Positions 1 to 6,393 of a stretch of 9,020 bases of DNA are shown here, in pieces; position 1 is the stretch's first letter; each line of letters begins with the position of its first letter. A program made the translations under genes and the position numbers. Origin of the DNA: Sulfurivirga caldicuralii (GTDB lineage Bacteria; Pseudomonadota; Gammaproteobacteria; Thiomicrospirales; Thiomicrospiraceae); contig DQVN01000135.1 of NCBI GenBank assembly GCA_015661715.1, forward strand, positions 1 through 9,020. The letters are read 5' to 3'. Under the pieces are notes generated by a model that was given only the letters and a program-made list of their open reading frames with translations, was not told the origin of the DNA and did not search any database.

Positions 1-197
1 CGGGCGTTTTCTTTTTCCAGTTCCTTGAGGCGCTTGGCTTCTGCCACATCCATGCCGCCATATTTAGCTTTCCAGCGATGGATGGTGCCTGCTGCCACAC
101 CATGCTGTCGAGCTAAGTGGGTGACGGGGACGCCGGCTTCGTTTTCTTTGAGAATCTGGATGATTTTCTCGATTGTGAAGCTCTTGCGTTTGCTCAT
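1..197 (-). CDS. IS3-family transposase OrfA (partial, 3' end outside window)
   Basis: This is the N-terminal 65 residues of an IS3-family OrfA, the DNA-binding subunit that is normally joined to the OrfB integrase by a -1 frameshift. It opens MSKRKSFTIEKIIQILKE, followed by a helix-turn-helix at about residues 22-44 (THLARQHGVAAGTIHRW) and then the KAKYGGMDVAEAKRLKELE stretch. That stretch is typical of the IS3 subgroup around IS407 and leads into the leucine-zipper region. The ATG at 197 fits the usual start of the family, although the Shine-Dalgarno is weak. The frame is open to the window edge, so nothing suggests a broken copy, but the OrfB catalytic DDE part is not visible. Confidence 0.88.
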   Translation of the reverse strand, partial: MSKRKSFTIEKIIQILKENEAGVPVTHLARQHGVAAGTIHRWKAKYGGMDVAEAKRLKELEKENA

Positions 198-264
198 GTG
201 AGATCTGCTGTGTTGAGTCTATTGTCGGAAATCTCACCTCAGATTTGGCGTAGTTTTTGGGGGA

Positions 265-291
265 AAGGTCAAGAAGGTCAGAAAGGTCAGA
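265..291. repeat. three tandem copies of a 9-bp unit, AAGGTCA(A/G)(G/A)
   Basis: The sequence reads AAGGTCAAG, AAGGTCAGA, AAGGTCAGA at exact 9-bp spacing. It lies in the untranslated part of the insertion sequence between its terminus and OrfA. It could be a transposase or host-factor binding array, or simply slippage. Confidence 0.7.
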
Positions 292-366
292 GACGCCGCT
301 GAACACAAATGTGGGAAAAATTCTGGACACTACCTAAACTTACCGCTCTGACTGCGTAAACAGGCA

Positions 367-999
367 CTATTTCAGATTGGGTTTACACGCCAGGCCTGAC
401 AAGGCTGATGTAGCAGCATGAGCGGCAGCCTGTATATCCGCCTCAGCACCACTCATCAGTAAGCGACCGAACGCACCAACTGCTCTTGCCTCCACCAACG
501 TTACATTTGCAGCCTTTTCTGCCTCATTGGCGGCATAGATAATATAACCTGCAGGCTGGGTTTCCATGATAAAAATACTTTGCCCCGGCATCACCATAGA
601 ACCCTTGCGATTATCACGATTGATCAATGTCGCGTGATCAGCCGTTATACTGTAGATAATCTCATTCCACATAATCACACACTGCTCACGCTCATACTCT
701 TCCGCCCGAAGATAGCGCAATATGCTATTGCCGGCTTCGAGCACATCACTTTGATCGCGGTGATTGAACACCATTGAGCCATAGGAACGCTCAACAATCT
801 GCTGTGTCAGGCGGACATTTGAAGCTTTAAGGGCAATATCTGACAGGCGATGAACGGCCATACCAGGAGAAACTTCCACCCACAGGCATGAATCACCCGG
901 CACAGGCAAAAAACCCAGCGAAGCTGTTGCCATATAGGAGGCAAGCTGCGGCTGCAATGAGTCAAGAAAAACATACGTTCTTAGTTCAATCGTGCTCAT
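367..999 (-). CDS. csoS1D: CsoS1D, tandem-BMC (trimeric) alpha-carboxysome shell protein
   Basis: This is a 210-residue protein with two consecutive bacterial microcompartment folds (about 5-100 and 105-205). It matches my memory of cyanobacterial CsoS1D nearly throughout, for example [15 protein letters not shown] (10-23), [11 protein letters not shown] (30-40), [10 protein letters not shown] (42-51), ALKASNVRL (56-64), [11 protein letters not shown] (157-167) and AVGAFGRL (173-180). Cyanobacterial CsoS1D carries an N-terminal extension of about 50 residues that is absent here, so the length is closer to beta-carboxysome CcmP. The Glu-Arg pair that gates the large pore in the family is present as E70-R71. 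In the family, trimers stack into double-layer units with open and closed pores, thought to pass larger metabolites such as RuBP. The start has a good AAGGA site and overlaps the rdgB stop by 4 nt. It is the last gene before the IS. Confidence 0.95.
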   Translation of the reverse strand: MSTIELRTYVFLDSLQPQLASYMATASLGFLPVPGDSCLWVEVSPGMAVHRLSDIALKASNVRLTQQIVERSYGSMVFNHRDQSDVLEAGNSILRYLRAEEYEREQCVIMWNEIIYSITADHATLINRDNRKGSMVMPGQSIFIMETQPAGYIIYAANEAEKAANVTLVEARAVGAFGRLLMSGAEADIQAAAHAATSALSGLACKPNLK

Positions 1000-1610
1000 A
1001 CCTGATCCTTTTTGATTTTTTCAAGGACCTCACGTAACGCTTGAGCACGATGACTAATTTTGTTTTTTAGCTCATCGCTCATTTCTGAAACGGTTTTAAA
1101 ATATTTAGGTACCCAGAATACATCATCATAACCTATGCCCCGCCCTGTCCGAGGCTCAGGCAGAATTTCACCATATAAAATGCCTGTGCCGATCAAAGGC
1201 ATCGCATCCTCTGCAGAACGCAGGTAGACAAAAACGCTACAGTAACGGGCACGCCTAGCATGTAAGGGAACAGACTCCATATCCTTCAATAGCTTGCGTA
1301 AATTTGCAGCATCCACCTCCTCACGCGATGCGCCCGTCACCCCCGCATAACGGGCCGAACAAACACCCGGACGACCACCCAAAGCTTCAACTTCAAGACC
1401 CGAGTCCTCAGCAAGGCAGGGCAAACCCGTTTTTTGGCACGCAAAACGCGCCTTTTTTAACGCATTTTCAACAAAGGTCTGGCCATCTTCTATTGCTTCG
1501 TCTGCAAAAAAATCCTTCTGTAGAAAAACATCAAATCCCGCCTGCCTCAAAACAGGTTCAATTTCTTGAATCTTGTAAGGATTTCCCGTTGCTAACAAGA
1601 TCGGGTTCAT
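996..1610 (-). CDS. rdgB: RdgB/Ham1-family non-canonical purine NTP pyrophosphatase, carboxysome-linked
   Basis: Members hydrolyse dITP, ITP and XTP to monophosphate plus pyrophosphate, clearing deaminated purines. The 204-residue length is typical. Visible family motifs are ILLATGN (4-10), [15 protein letters not shown] (41-55), [16 protein letters not shown] (67-82), SARYAG (84-89) and SHRAQAL (186-192). Two positions differ from the usual pattern: the N-terminal TGNxGK is TGNPYK, and the substrate-loop GYDP is GYDD. The gene overlaps the PII-like gene upstream and csoS1D downstream by 4 nt each (ATGA) and has almost no Shine-Dalgarno, so it is probably translated by coupling. Ham1-like genes are known near cso loci, but their role there is unclear. 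It may be the cell's only RdgB or a specialised paralogue. Confidence 0.92.
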   Translation of the reverse strand: MNPILLATGNPYKIQEIEPVLRQAGFDVFLQKDFFADEAIEDGQTFVENALKKARFACQKTGLPCLAEDSGLEVEALGGRPGVCSARYAGVTGASREEVDAANLRKLLKDMESVPLHARRARYCSVFVYLRSAEDAMPLIGTGILYGEILPEPRTGRGIGYDDVFWVPKYFKTVSEMSDELKNKISHRAQALREVLEKIKKDQV

Positions 1611-1930
1611 GAAGAGGCGTCATTCATACATTTAGAGGGTGTAATAACTGCCACATCGGAAGAAAACACCATCATATGATGCCCCCTACGCATGAGCTGA
1701 TTCAGGTTGTCGACCAAGACAGGGTAAATACGGTCTGGGACAACAACCATAAACATCACATTCGATTCACCTTCCAGATGCCCACTTTGTAACCCCGAAC
1801 TACCACTTCCACGCACATCAAAACTGGTAAACCCGTCTACACCAGACCGCTCCAGTATCTCTTCAATACGCTCTTCCAATATGGAAGATACAATAATATG
1901 AATTAGTTTTTCAGAACATGACTGTGACAT
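1607..1930 (-). CDS. PII-like signalling protein of the carbon-uptake operon (SbtB/CPII-like)
   Basis: This 107-residue protein has the PII ferredoxin-like fold pattern: KLIHIIVSSILEERIEEIL (8-26), a GVDGFTSFDVRG strand and turn (30-41), a VMFMVVVPD strand (58-66) and a helix VLVDNLNQLM (71-80). The T-loop (about 38-56) is rich in Gly and Ser and has no Tyr at the classical uridylylation site. The canonical PII ATP-binding TGxxGDGKIF segment is also missing; the C-terminus reads SDVAVITPSK. It therefore belongs with the divergent PII-like proteins found beside bicarbonate transporters rather than with GlnB/GlnK. It lies 18 nt after sbtA and overlaps rdgB by 4 nt. By analogy with SbtB it probably binds SbtA and controls it through an adenyl nucleotide or bicarbonate; this is inference. 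Confidence 0.85.
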   Translation of the reverse strand: MSQSCSEKLIHIIVSSILEERIEEILERSGVDGFTSFDVRGSGSSGLQSGHLEGESNVMFMVVVPDRIYPVLVDNLNQLMRRGHHMMVFSSDVAVITPSKCMNDASS

Positions 1931-1948
1931 AATAATTTCCCTATCTTG

Positions 1949-2950
1949 TTAGCTTCCGGTCATCCAAACCGCCATTTGATAGAACAATGGAATCCCGACC
2001 ACGACATTAAACGGAAAAGTCACACCCAAAGCCAACGTTAGATAATACGAAGGATTTGCCTCAGGCACACCATAACGCATGGCTGGGGGTACAGCAATAT
2101 AGGATGCACTGGCCCCCAATATGGCCACCAACAAAGTGCCGCCCGCCGAAAAGTCCAGAATAATCGCACCTATAATGACACCTATTGTGCCACCCAGTAA
2201 CGGCATGATAATCCCAAAAGCAACCAGGTACGCACCCACACGTTTGAACTCTTTCAGGCGCTTAGCCGCCTCCATTCCCATATCCAGCAAAAATAAGCAA
2301 AGAACACCCATAAAAATATCATAGATAAATGGATGGATCTTTTCCATGGATTGAGGGGAAGCAATGGCACCAATAATCATGGCGCCCAAAAGCAATATCA
2401 CACTTCCATTGGTCAACGCCTCATGCAGCAACGGCTTCCACTCAATTGAGGGCGCATCGTCTGTGCCCGCCCCTGCTTGAGCAGCAGCCAATTTTTTGCG
2501 CGCCATAGCAGCCAAAACCAGCCCCACCACAATTGCCGGTGTCTCCATAATAACCATCATAATAATGGGGTAAGTTTCGTATGCTTCCTTCGTTGCATCC
2601 AAAAATGCTATGGCTGTTAGAAAAGTACCAGCACTAACAGAACCGTAATGAGCGGTAATTGCCGCTGCATTCATTGCATCAATGCGATCCCGAAAGCGCA
2701 AAATGACATATCCCAGTAACGGGATCAGAAAGCCCATCACAAAGGCCCAAAATATCGCATTCAAAGCAACTAAAAGATCCGCCTTGGCCAGCTCAGCTCC
2801 GCCCTTCAGGCCAATAGCCATCAACAGATACAAAGAAATTCCCTTGGTCATGCCATCGGGAAACTTCAAATCAGAATGTATCAGCTTCGCAAATACACCT
2901 AGAACAAAAAACAGTACAGCCGGTATCAAAAGACTATCAATGCCTGTCAT
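1949..2950 (-). CDS. sbtA: SbtA-family sodium-dependent bicarbonate permease
   Basis: SbtA carries bicarbonate with Na+ across the inner membrane, filling the pool used by carboxysomal carbonic anhydrase and RuBisCO. The 333 residues form about ten membrane helices in two halves split by a polar linker (about 150-180). The signature AHYGSVSAGTF (100-110) and its second-half counterpart GASASYIAVPPAMR (279-292), followed by PEANPS (296-301) and GVTFPFNVVVGIP (309-321), are diagnostic of the family. I chose the ATG at 2950, preceded by GGGGTG at a suitable distance. An in-frame TTG at 2977 would add nine residues (hydrophobic, not conserved in my memory) and is less likely. The gene is first in the sbtA > PII-like > rdgB > csoS1D run and is 178 nt from the LysR gene. 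Confidence 0.93.
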   Translation of the reverse strand: MTGIDSLLIPAVLFFVLGVFAKLIHSDLKFPDGMTKGISLYLLMAIGLKGGAELAKADLLVALNAIFWAFVMGFLIPLLGYVILRFRDRIDAMNAAAITAHYGSVSAGTFLTAIAFLDATKEAYETYPIIMMVIMETPAIVVGLVLAAMARKKLAAAQAGAGTDDAPSIEWKPLLHEALTNGSVILLLGAMIIGAIASPQSMEKIHPFIYDIFMGVLCLFLLDMGMEAAKRLKEFKRVGAYLVAFGIIMPLLGGTIGVIIGAIILDFSAGGTLLVAILGASASYIAVPPAMRYGVPEANPSYYLTLALGVTFPFNVVVGIPLFYQMAVWMTGS

Positions 2951-3034
2951 GTCCAACACCCCGACAACTATGTACAATCAGCTTATTCTATTTCACTGCG
3001 CATTACTGGGAAATCAAAAATTCAATAGCATTAG

Positions 3035-3050
3035 ATAGATGATTATCTAT
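3035..3050. promoter_or_regulatory. perfect inverted repeat ATAGAT-GATT-ATCTAT upstream of sbtA, possible regulator site
   Basis: A 6+6 bp perfect palindrome with a 4-nt spacer lies about 85 nt before the sbtA start, in the only sizeable intergenic space of the carbon block. A TGA-N7-TGA overlaps its right arm (3040-3052), fitting the loose TNA-N7-TNA pattern described for CbbR, though such a match is common in AT-rich DNA. It is placed where a LysR-type activator would bind. No convincing -35/-10 pair follows; TAGAAT appears on the minus strand a little downstream. Confidence 0.4.
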
Positions 3051-3128
3051 GAAACTGATTTTTAATACTTTCACATGATCAATGCGGGCAACCTTCAACA
3101 ACCGGCATGACTGCAAAGGCTTATGACA

Positions 3129-4088
3129 TCATCCATGATCTGATAGCAACTGATCAATATGCGCGTCCAACCCAGCACCGCCCTGCTTCAGCCGATCAAT
3201 CAACAGTCGACTCGCCAATGACAGCGCTTTACCCTCCGGCCAAGCCAGGTACCAATGGCGCATCAACGGAAAGCCCTCCACATTCAGCACCACCACCTCC
3301 CCCGATTCAATCTCATCTATCAGGGTAGGCAAAGACGCCACGGTCACCCCCAAATTCTCACGCAAACCAAGGCGGATGGCCTCGTTACCCCCCAATACCA
3401 TCTTAATATTAGGCTCAAACCCTTGCTGTTGAAAAACATGCTCCACTTGCTTGCGAATGCCTGAGCCACGCTCACGCATTAAAAAAGGGGCTTCAGCCAA
3501 TGCTTCCAACTTGATGCGCCCCTTTTTCTGGGCTAATGGATGATCACAGTGCGCCACCACCGCCAACGGGTTGTTGGCTAGCACATGACTTTCCACCCGC
3601 AACCCCTCCGGAGGCTGCCCCAGGATATAGAAATCATCCACATTCTTCTGAATACGCACCAGCAGCGTTTCGCGGTTACCCACCTCCATCACCACATTGA
3701 CATCAGGGTACTCTTCCAAAAAATCATAGATCACTTCCGGCACAAAATACTGCGCAGTAGAAACCACCGACAGCCGTACGGTACCGCCAGCCACCCCCCG
3801 CAATTCGTTGATTTTTCCCTCCGCCAATGCAAGCTGATCCAAAATGGATTGCGCCGCATCCAACATGATACGGCCCACCTCGGTGAGATAGACTTTACGC
3901 CCGATTTGCTCAAACAATGGCTCCCCCACCGCCTCAGAAAGCTTCTTGACTTGCATAGAAACCGTCGGCTGAGTTAGGTGCAGGCGCTCCGCAGCTTTGG
4001 AAAAGCTGCCCTCTTTAGCAATAGCAACAAAAACCTGAAGTTGTCGCAGTGTTGCATGTCGTACAAGGCGGTCTGCGCGATAGGGCAT
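3129..4088 (-). CDS. LysR-family regulator, CbbR/CmpR-like
   Basis: This is a 319-residue LysR-type transcription factor. The N-terminal winged helix-turn-helix spans about 12-72, with LRQLQVFVAIAKEGSFSKAA (14-33) and LTQPTVSMQVKKL (38-50). The C-terminal substrate-binding fold begins at GGTVRLSVVSTAQYF (101-115), and VGNRETLL (136-143) followed by LGQPP (156-160) match CbbR-type proteins. These activate Calvin-cycle or carbon-concentrating genes in response to NADPH, RuBP or 2-phosphoglycolate. The start has AAGGA nine nt upstream. Unlike most cbbR genes, it points the same way as its likely target sbtA rather than away from it. No clear terminator separates the two, so readthrough is possible. 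The specific ligand cannot be told from the sequence. Confidence 0.9.
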   Translation of the reverse strand: MPYRADRLVRHATLRQLQVFVAIAKEGSFSKAAERLHLTQPTVSMQVKKLSEAVGEPLFEQIGRKVYLTEVGRIMLDAAQSILDQLALAEGKINELRGVAGGTVRLSVVSTAQYFVPEVIYDFLEEYPDVNVVMEVGNRETLLVRIQKNVDDFYILGQPPEGLRVESHVLANNPLAVVAHCDHPLAQKKGRIKLEALAEAPFLMRERGSGIRKQVEHVFQQQGFEPNIKMVLGGNEAIRLGLRENLGVTVASLPTLIDEIESGEVVVLNVEGFPLMRHWYLAWPEGKALSLASRLLIDRLKQGGAGLDAHIDQLLSDHG

Positions 4089-4134
4089 GCCACATCATCC
4101 TTAATTCTAAGTAAAGTCAGCCATTCTATCGTAT

Positions 4135-4160
4135 AAAAAACGCCCGCATCAGCGGGCGTT
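4135..4160 (-). terminator. intrinsic terminator of the haem-c membrane protein gene
   Basis: Arms AACGCCCGC (4139-4147) and GCGGGCGTT (4152-4160) pair perfectly around the loop ATCA. Read on the minus strand, the hairpin is followed by six T. It lies 27 nt after the stop at 4187 and leaves about 46 nt for the leader of the LysR gene, whose promoter must overlap it or lie in that space. Confidence 0.9.
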
Positions 4161-4186
4161 CCTCTCCAACCTGATACGATACGACC

Positions 4187-4966
4187 TTAATGATCGCACT
4201 CACCACTCCAAGCATTGCAGTCTCGATACTGCCCTTTCCAAGGCATGATCCACATCTGCCACAGGCTGGTAAGAATCATAATCGTGGAAGCAAGCGTATA
4301 GGCCGCCCCCCCAATAATGGTCAGCCAGGCAAAGGCTGGATTCATTTTGGTCAACCACCAAGAAGCGATGTCTAACACCAAGAAGGCAAATGGCGTAAAG
4401 ATCAACACAACTTTAACCCACTTACTAAAGCCCACCGCAAAACTGAAAATAAAGCCGACAAACATAAAGATGAAGGCGATCCCGAACAAGTGAATATGAG
4501 ATACGCGTGTCAACTGAGAGACTGTAGCCCCTTCGTCCACCTCAGCTAATTTTGCCGCCACTTCATACTTACTCACATCATGCAACGAGGGAATATTGGC
4601 ATGACACATGGCACAACGCTGCTGCATTATCTGGCCAATACGTGCATCCCACTCTTCTTTACTGGCACCATTGCGCGCCCACTTAATAATCTCCAAACGT
4701 TCCTCAGGCGGCGCCTTATCCTTCATAGAGCCATTGAGTTTACTCTCCAGCTTAGAGCCGGTGCGGTTACCGTAGTAACTATAGACAATGTCATCCACTG
4801 AAAGGCCAAGCTTTCCATCCGCCATACCATGGGTCAGCAAGATCTGCAGGCCCGCCATCATCAAGCCCGCACCAATGGCCATAAGGTAACCCGTAAACAA
4901 TACCCGCACGGGCAATGATAACCGCGTCAAGTTTAACCAGCTTAATGAGTCATTGGCAGAATGCAT
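4187..4966 (-). CDS. membrane-anchored mono-haem c-type cytochrome-like protein, function unknown
   Basis: This 259-residue protein has one membrane helix near the N-terminus (about 22-45), a soluble segment of about 110 residues, and three further helices (about 157-180, 184-204, 212-240). The soluble segment carries CAMCH at 118-122, the covalent haem c motif, and should therefore face the periplasm. SHIHLFG at the start of helix 2 offers H157 and H159. The C-terminus has two Cys in CNAWSGEC (250-257). I do not recognise a characterised family; an electron-transfer or haem-sensing membrane protein is likely. I chose the ATG at 4966 because AAGGAA lies nine nt upstream; a TTG at 5011 would add 15 polar residues. 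It is a single-gene unit with its own terminator. Confidence 0.82.
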   Translation of the reverse strand: MHSANDSLSWLNLTRLSLPVRVLFTGYLMAIGAGLMMAGLQILLTHGMADGKLGLSVDDIVYSYYGNRTGSKLESKLNGSMKDKAPPEERLEIIKWARNGASKEEWDARIGQIMQQRCAMCHANIPSLHDVSKYEVAAKLAEVDEGATVSQLTRVSHIHLFGIAFIFMFVGFIFSFAVGFSKWVKVVLIFTPFAFLVLDIASWWLTKMNPAFAWLTIIGGAAYTLASTIMILTSLWQMWIMPWKGQYRDCNAWSGECDH

Positions 4967-5040
4967 ATCTTTATTTTCCTTTTTTACAATTTCAAACCAA
5001 TTTGGAAACAAACATTACAGTCGGCATACCCTACCCTTCT

Positions 5041-5056
5041 TGCCACTCGATTGCCA
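5041..5056 (-). promoter_or_regulatory. sigma-54-like -24/-12 element upstream of the haem-c gene
   Basis: The minus strand reads TGGCAATCGAGTGGCA, with GG and GC separated by 10 nt as in the TGGCAC-N5-TTGC pattern, and TGGCA at the -24 side. The -12 side is TGGC rather than TTGC. It lies 75 nt before the chosen start. It could also be just a TGGCA-N6-TGGCA direct repeat. Confidence 0.3.
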
Positions 5057-5082
5057 CAAAAATATTTTTTAACAGCGCATAA

Positions 5083-6321
5083 TTATATTTTATCAAGATA
5101 ACATCGAATCACCTCCAGCCGCGCCTGACGCACTGCTTCACCGATTTCAGCCCCTTTCAGCCCTTGCGCCACAAATCCTTTGGGAGAGATTGCCCGCAGC
5201 GCCTCAGCCAAAGAAACCCACCAAGACCGATGCGGATATGGCTTGAGTGCATAACCGGTTCGACCGCGATAATCCGCTTCCGCGACATCCAGCAAATCAA
5301 AAAAAAGCTGTGGTTTACGAAACAAATCGATTGCTTGCACCATCTGCAAGATCTCTTCCGCTGACAGCTTCCCTTCCGGCCCCTTATGAAAATGGCCATG
5401 CCAGCGTGTTGCCTTAACCGCTACCTCCCGCACAGCATTGGGCACACGATAGCGCTGACACAACGCCTCCACCAGCGGAACACCGGCGGCTTCATGCCCG
5501 GGATGATGGGGCCAATTTTTCTTAGGGGTGAGTCCCTTACCCACATCATGCACCAGCGCAGCAAAACGCACTGCCACATCGTCATGTAATTCTGCCGCCC
5601 GCATGAGAACCAGCCAGGTATGAGTCAACACATCTCCTTCCGGATGCCATTTTGGCGACTGAGGCACCCCATCCAAAGCGGCGATTTCCGGAAACAGCAC
5701 GTTCAATGCCTCCACCTCATGCAGCAGTTGAAAAAACACGTGGGGTGCTTGCGTGCGCAAGGCCTTATCTACCTCTTTCCATACTCGCTCAGACGTGAGT
5801 GCATCCAGCTCTCCTGATGTGCTCATACGTCGCATTAACACCAATGTCTCCGGCGCTACTTTAAACCCCAAAGGTGCTAATTTGGCTGCGAAACGAGCCA
5901 CGCGCAACACGCGTAGCGGATCTTCTGCAAATGCATCACTAACATGACGCAGAACACGTTGTTGCAAATCCTCTTGCCCACCATAGGGATCGATGATCTC
6001 ACCAGTATCCAGGTCCTGGGCCATGGCGTTGACCGTCAAATCACGACGGCACAAGTCCGCTTCCAAAGATACATCCGTACCCGCATGAAAGACAAAGCCA
6101 TGGTAACCTCGTCCCTGCTTACGCTCAGTACGCGCCAACGCATACTCTTCCCGCGTGTGCGGATGGAGGAAAACCGGAAAATCTTTACCCACCGGCTGAT
6201 AGCCCTGTTGAATCATCCATTCAGGCGTGGCCCCCACTACGACCCAGTCCTTTTCTTTCACCGGCAATTCCAGCAGCCGATCTCGCACGGCACCCCCCAC
6301 CAGATAAATCTTAGGTTCCAT
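5083..6321 (-). CDS. cca: multifunctional CCA tRNA nucleotidyltransferase
   Basis: This enzyme adds or repairs the 3'-CCA of tRNA without a template, using CTP and ATP. The 412 residues align along their length with E. coli Cca: LVGGAVRD (7-14), a DWVVVG strand (25-30), FPVFLHP (48-54), EEYALARTERK (58-68), RRDLTVNAMA (92-101) and EDPLRVLRVARFAA (133-146). A C-terminal HD phosphohydrolase domain follows, with H234 and H258-D259 in VHDVGKG, which gives the 2',3'-cyclic phosphodiesterase and phosphatase activity of this type. The catalytic carboxylate pair, Asp-x-Asp in E. coli, reads E23-K-D25 here. The start is clear: AAGGAG lies 7 nt before the ATG. A terminator-like hairpin sits immediately before that ribosome site. 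Confidence 0.96.
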   Translation of the reverse strand: MEPKIYLVGGAVRDRLLELPVKEKDWVVVGATPEWMIQQGYQPVGKDFPVFLHPHTREEYALARTERKQGRGYHGFVFHAGTDVSLEADLCRRDLTVNAMAQDLDTGEIIDPYGGQEDLQQRVLRHVSDAFAEDPLRVLRVARFAAKLAPLGFKVAPETLVLMRRMSTSGELDALTSERVWKEVDKALRTQAPHVFFQLLHEVEALNVLFPEIAALDGVPQSPKWHPEGDVLTHTWLVLMRAAELHDDVAVRFAALVHDVGKGLTPKKNWPHHPGHEAAGVPLVEALCQRYRVPNAVREVAVKATRWHGHFHKGPEGKLSAEEILQMVQAIDLFRKPQLFFDLLDVAEADYRGRTGYALKPYPHRSWWVSLAEALRAISPKGFVAQGLKGAEIGEAVRQARLEVIRCYLDKI

Positions 6322-6338
6322 TACTGCGCTCCTTAAAC

Positions 6339-6367
6339 AAAAACGGCGTGCTTCGCACGCCGTTTTT
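6339..6367 (-). terminator. symmetric intrinsic terminator between the NDUFA9-like gene and cca
   Basis: Arms AAAAACGGCGTGC (6339-6351) and GCACGCCGTTTTT (6355-6367) form a 13-bp stem around the loop TTC. It is flanked by A/T runs, so it could work on either strand. It lies 26 nt after the NDUFA9-like stop and ends only 17 nt before the cca start. Confidence 0.88.
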
Positions 6368-6393
6368 CACTTCCGGTACTCAGACACTACGGT

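Larger units (their letters stand above)
1..329 (-). mobile_element. IS3-family insertion sequence, left part only (OrfA end)
   Basis: The element carries an IS3-type OrfA read leftwards. Its outer end is probably at 329, where the minus strand begins TGTCCAGAATTTTTCCCAC, a TG-initiated terminus as expected for IS3-family ends. The other end lies outside the window, so the inverted-repeat match and the 3-4 bp target duplication (which would start at 330) cannot be checked. The 130 bases between the terminus and OrfA hold a 9-bp triple repeat and no gene. The element sits 37 nt beyond the csoS1D stop, in the same orientation as that gene. Confidence 0.8.

Noticed and set aside
265..291. Possible CRISPR array
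   Set aside because: Units are 9 bp with no spacers; it is a simple tandem repeat.
64..330. 88-codon open frame on the minus strand opening at the IS terminus
   Set aside because: It overlaps OrfA in another frame, starts with GTG across the IS boundary, and its SDLSDLL-type stretch is just the translated 9-bp repeat.
2951..2977. TTG start nine codons before the chosen sbtA start
   Set aside because: TTG is rare, has no ribosome site, and the extra residues are not typical of the family; the ATG at 2950 has a GGGGTG upstream.
3585..3977. 130-codon plus-strand frame within the LysR gene, and similar long frames opposite csoS1D, sbtA, cca and the NDUFA9-like gene
   Set aside because: They lie wholly opposite well-supported genes, are rich in His, Pro and Arg as expected of antisense translation, and show no domain.
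4967..5011. TTG start 15 codons before the chosen haem-c gene start
   Set aside because: The ATG at 4966 has AAGGAA at nine nt, and this lies inside the proposed extension.
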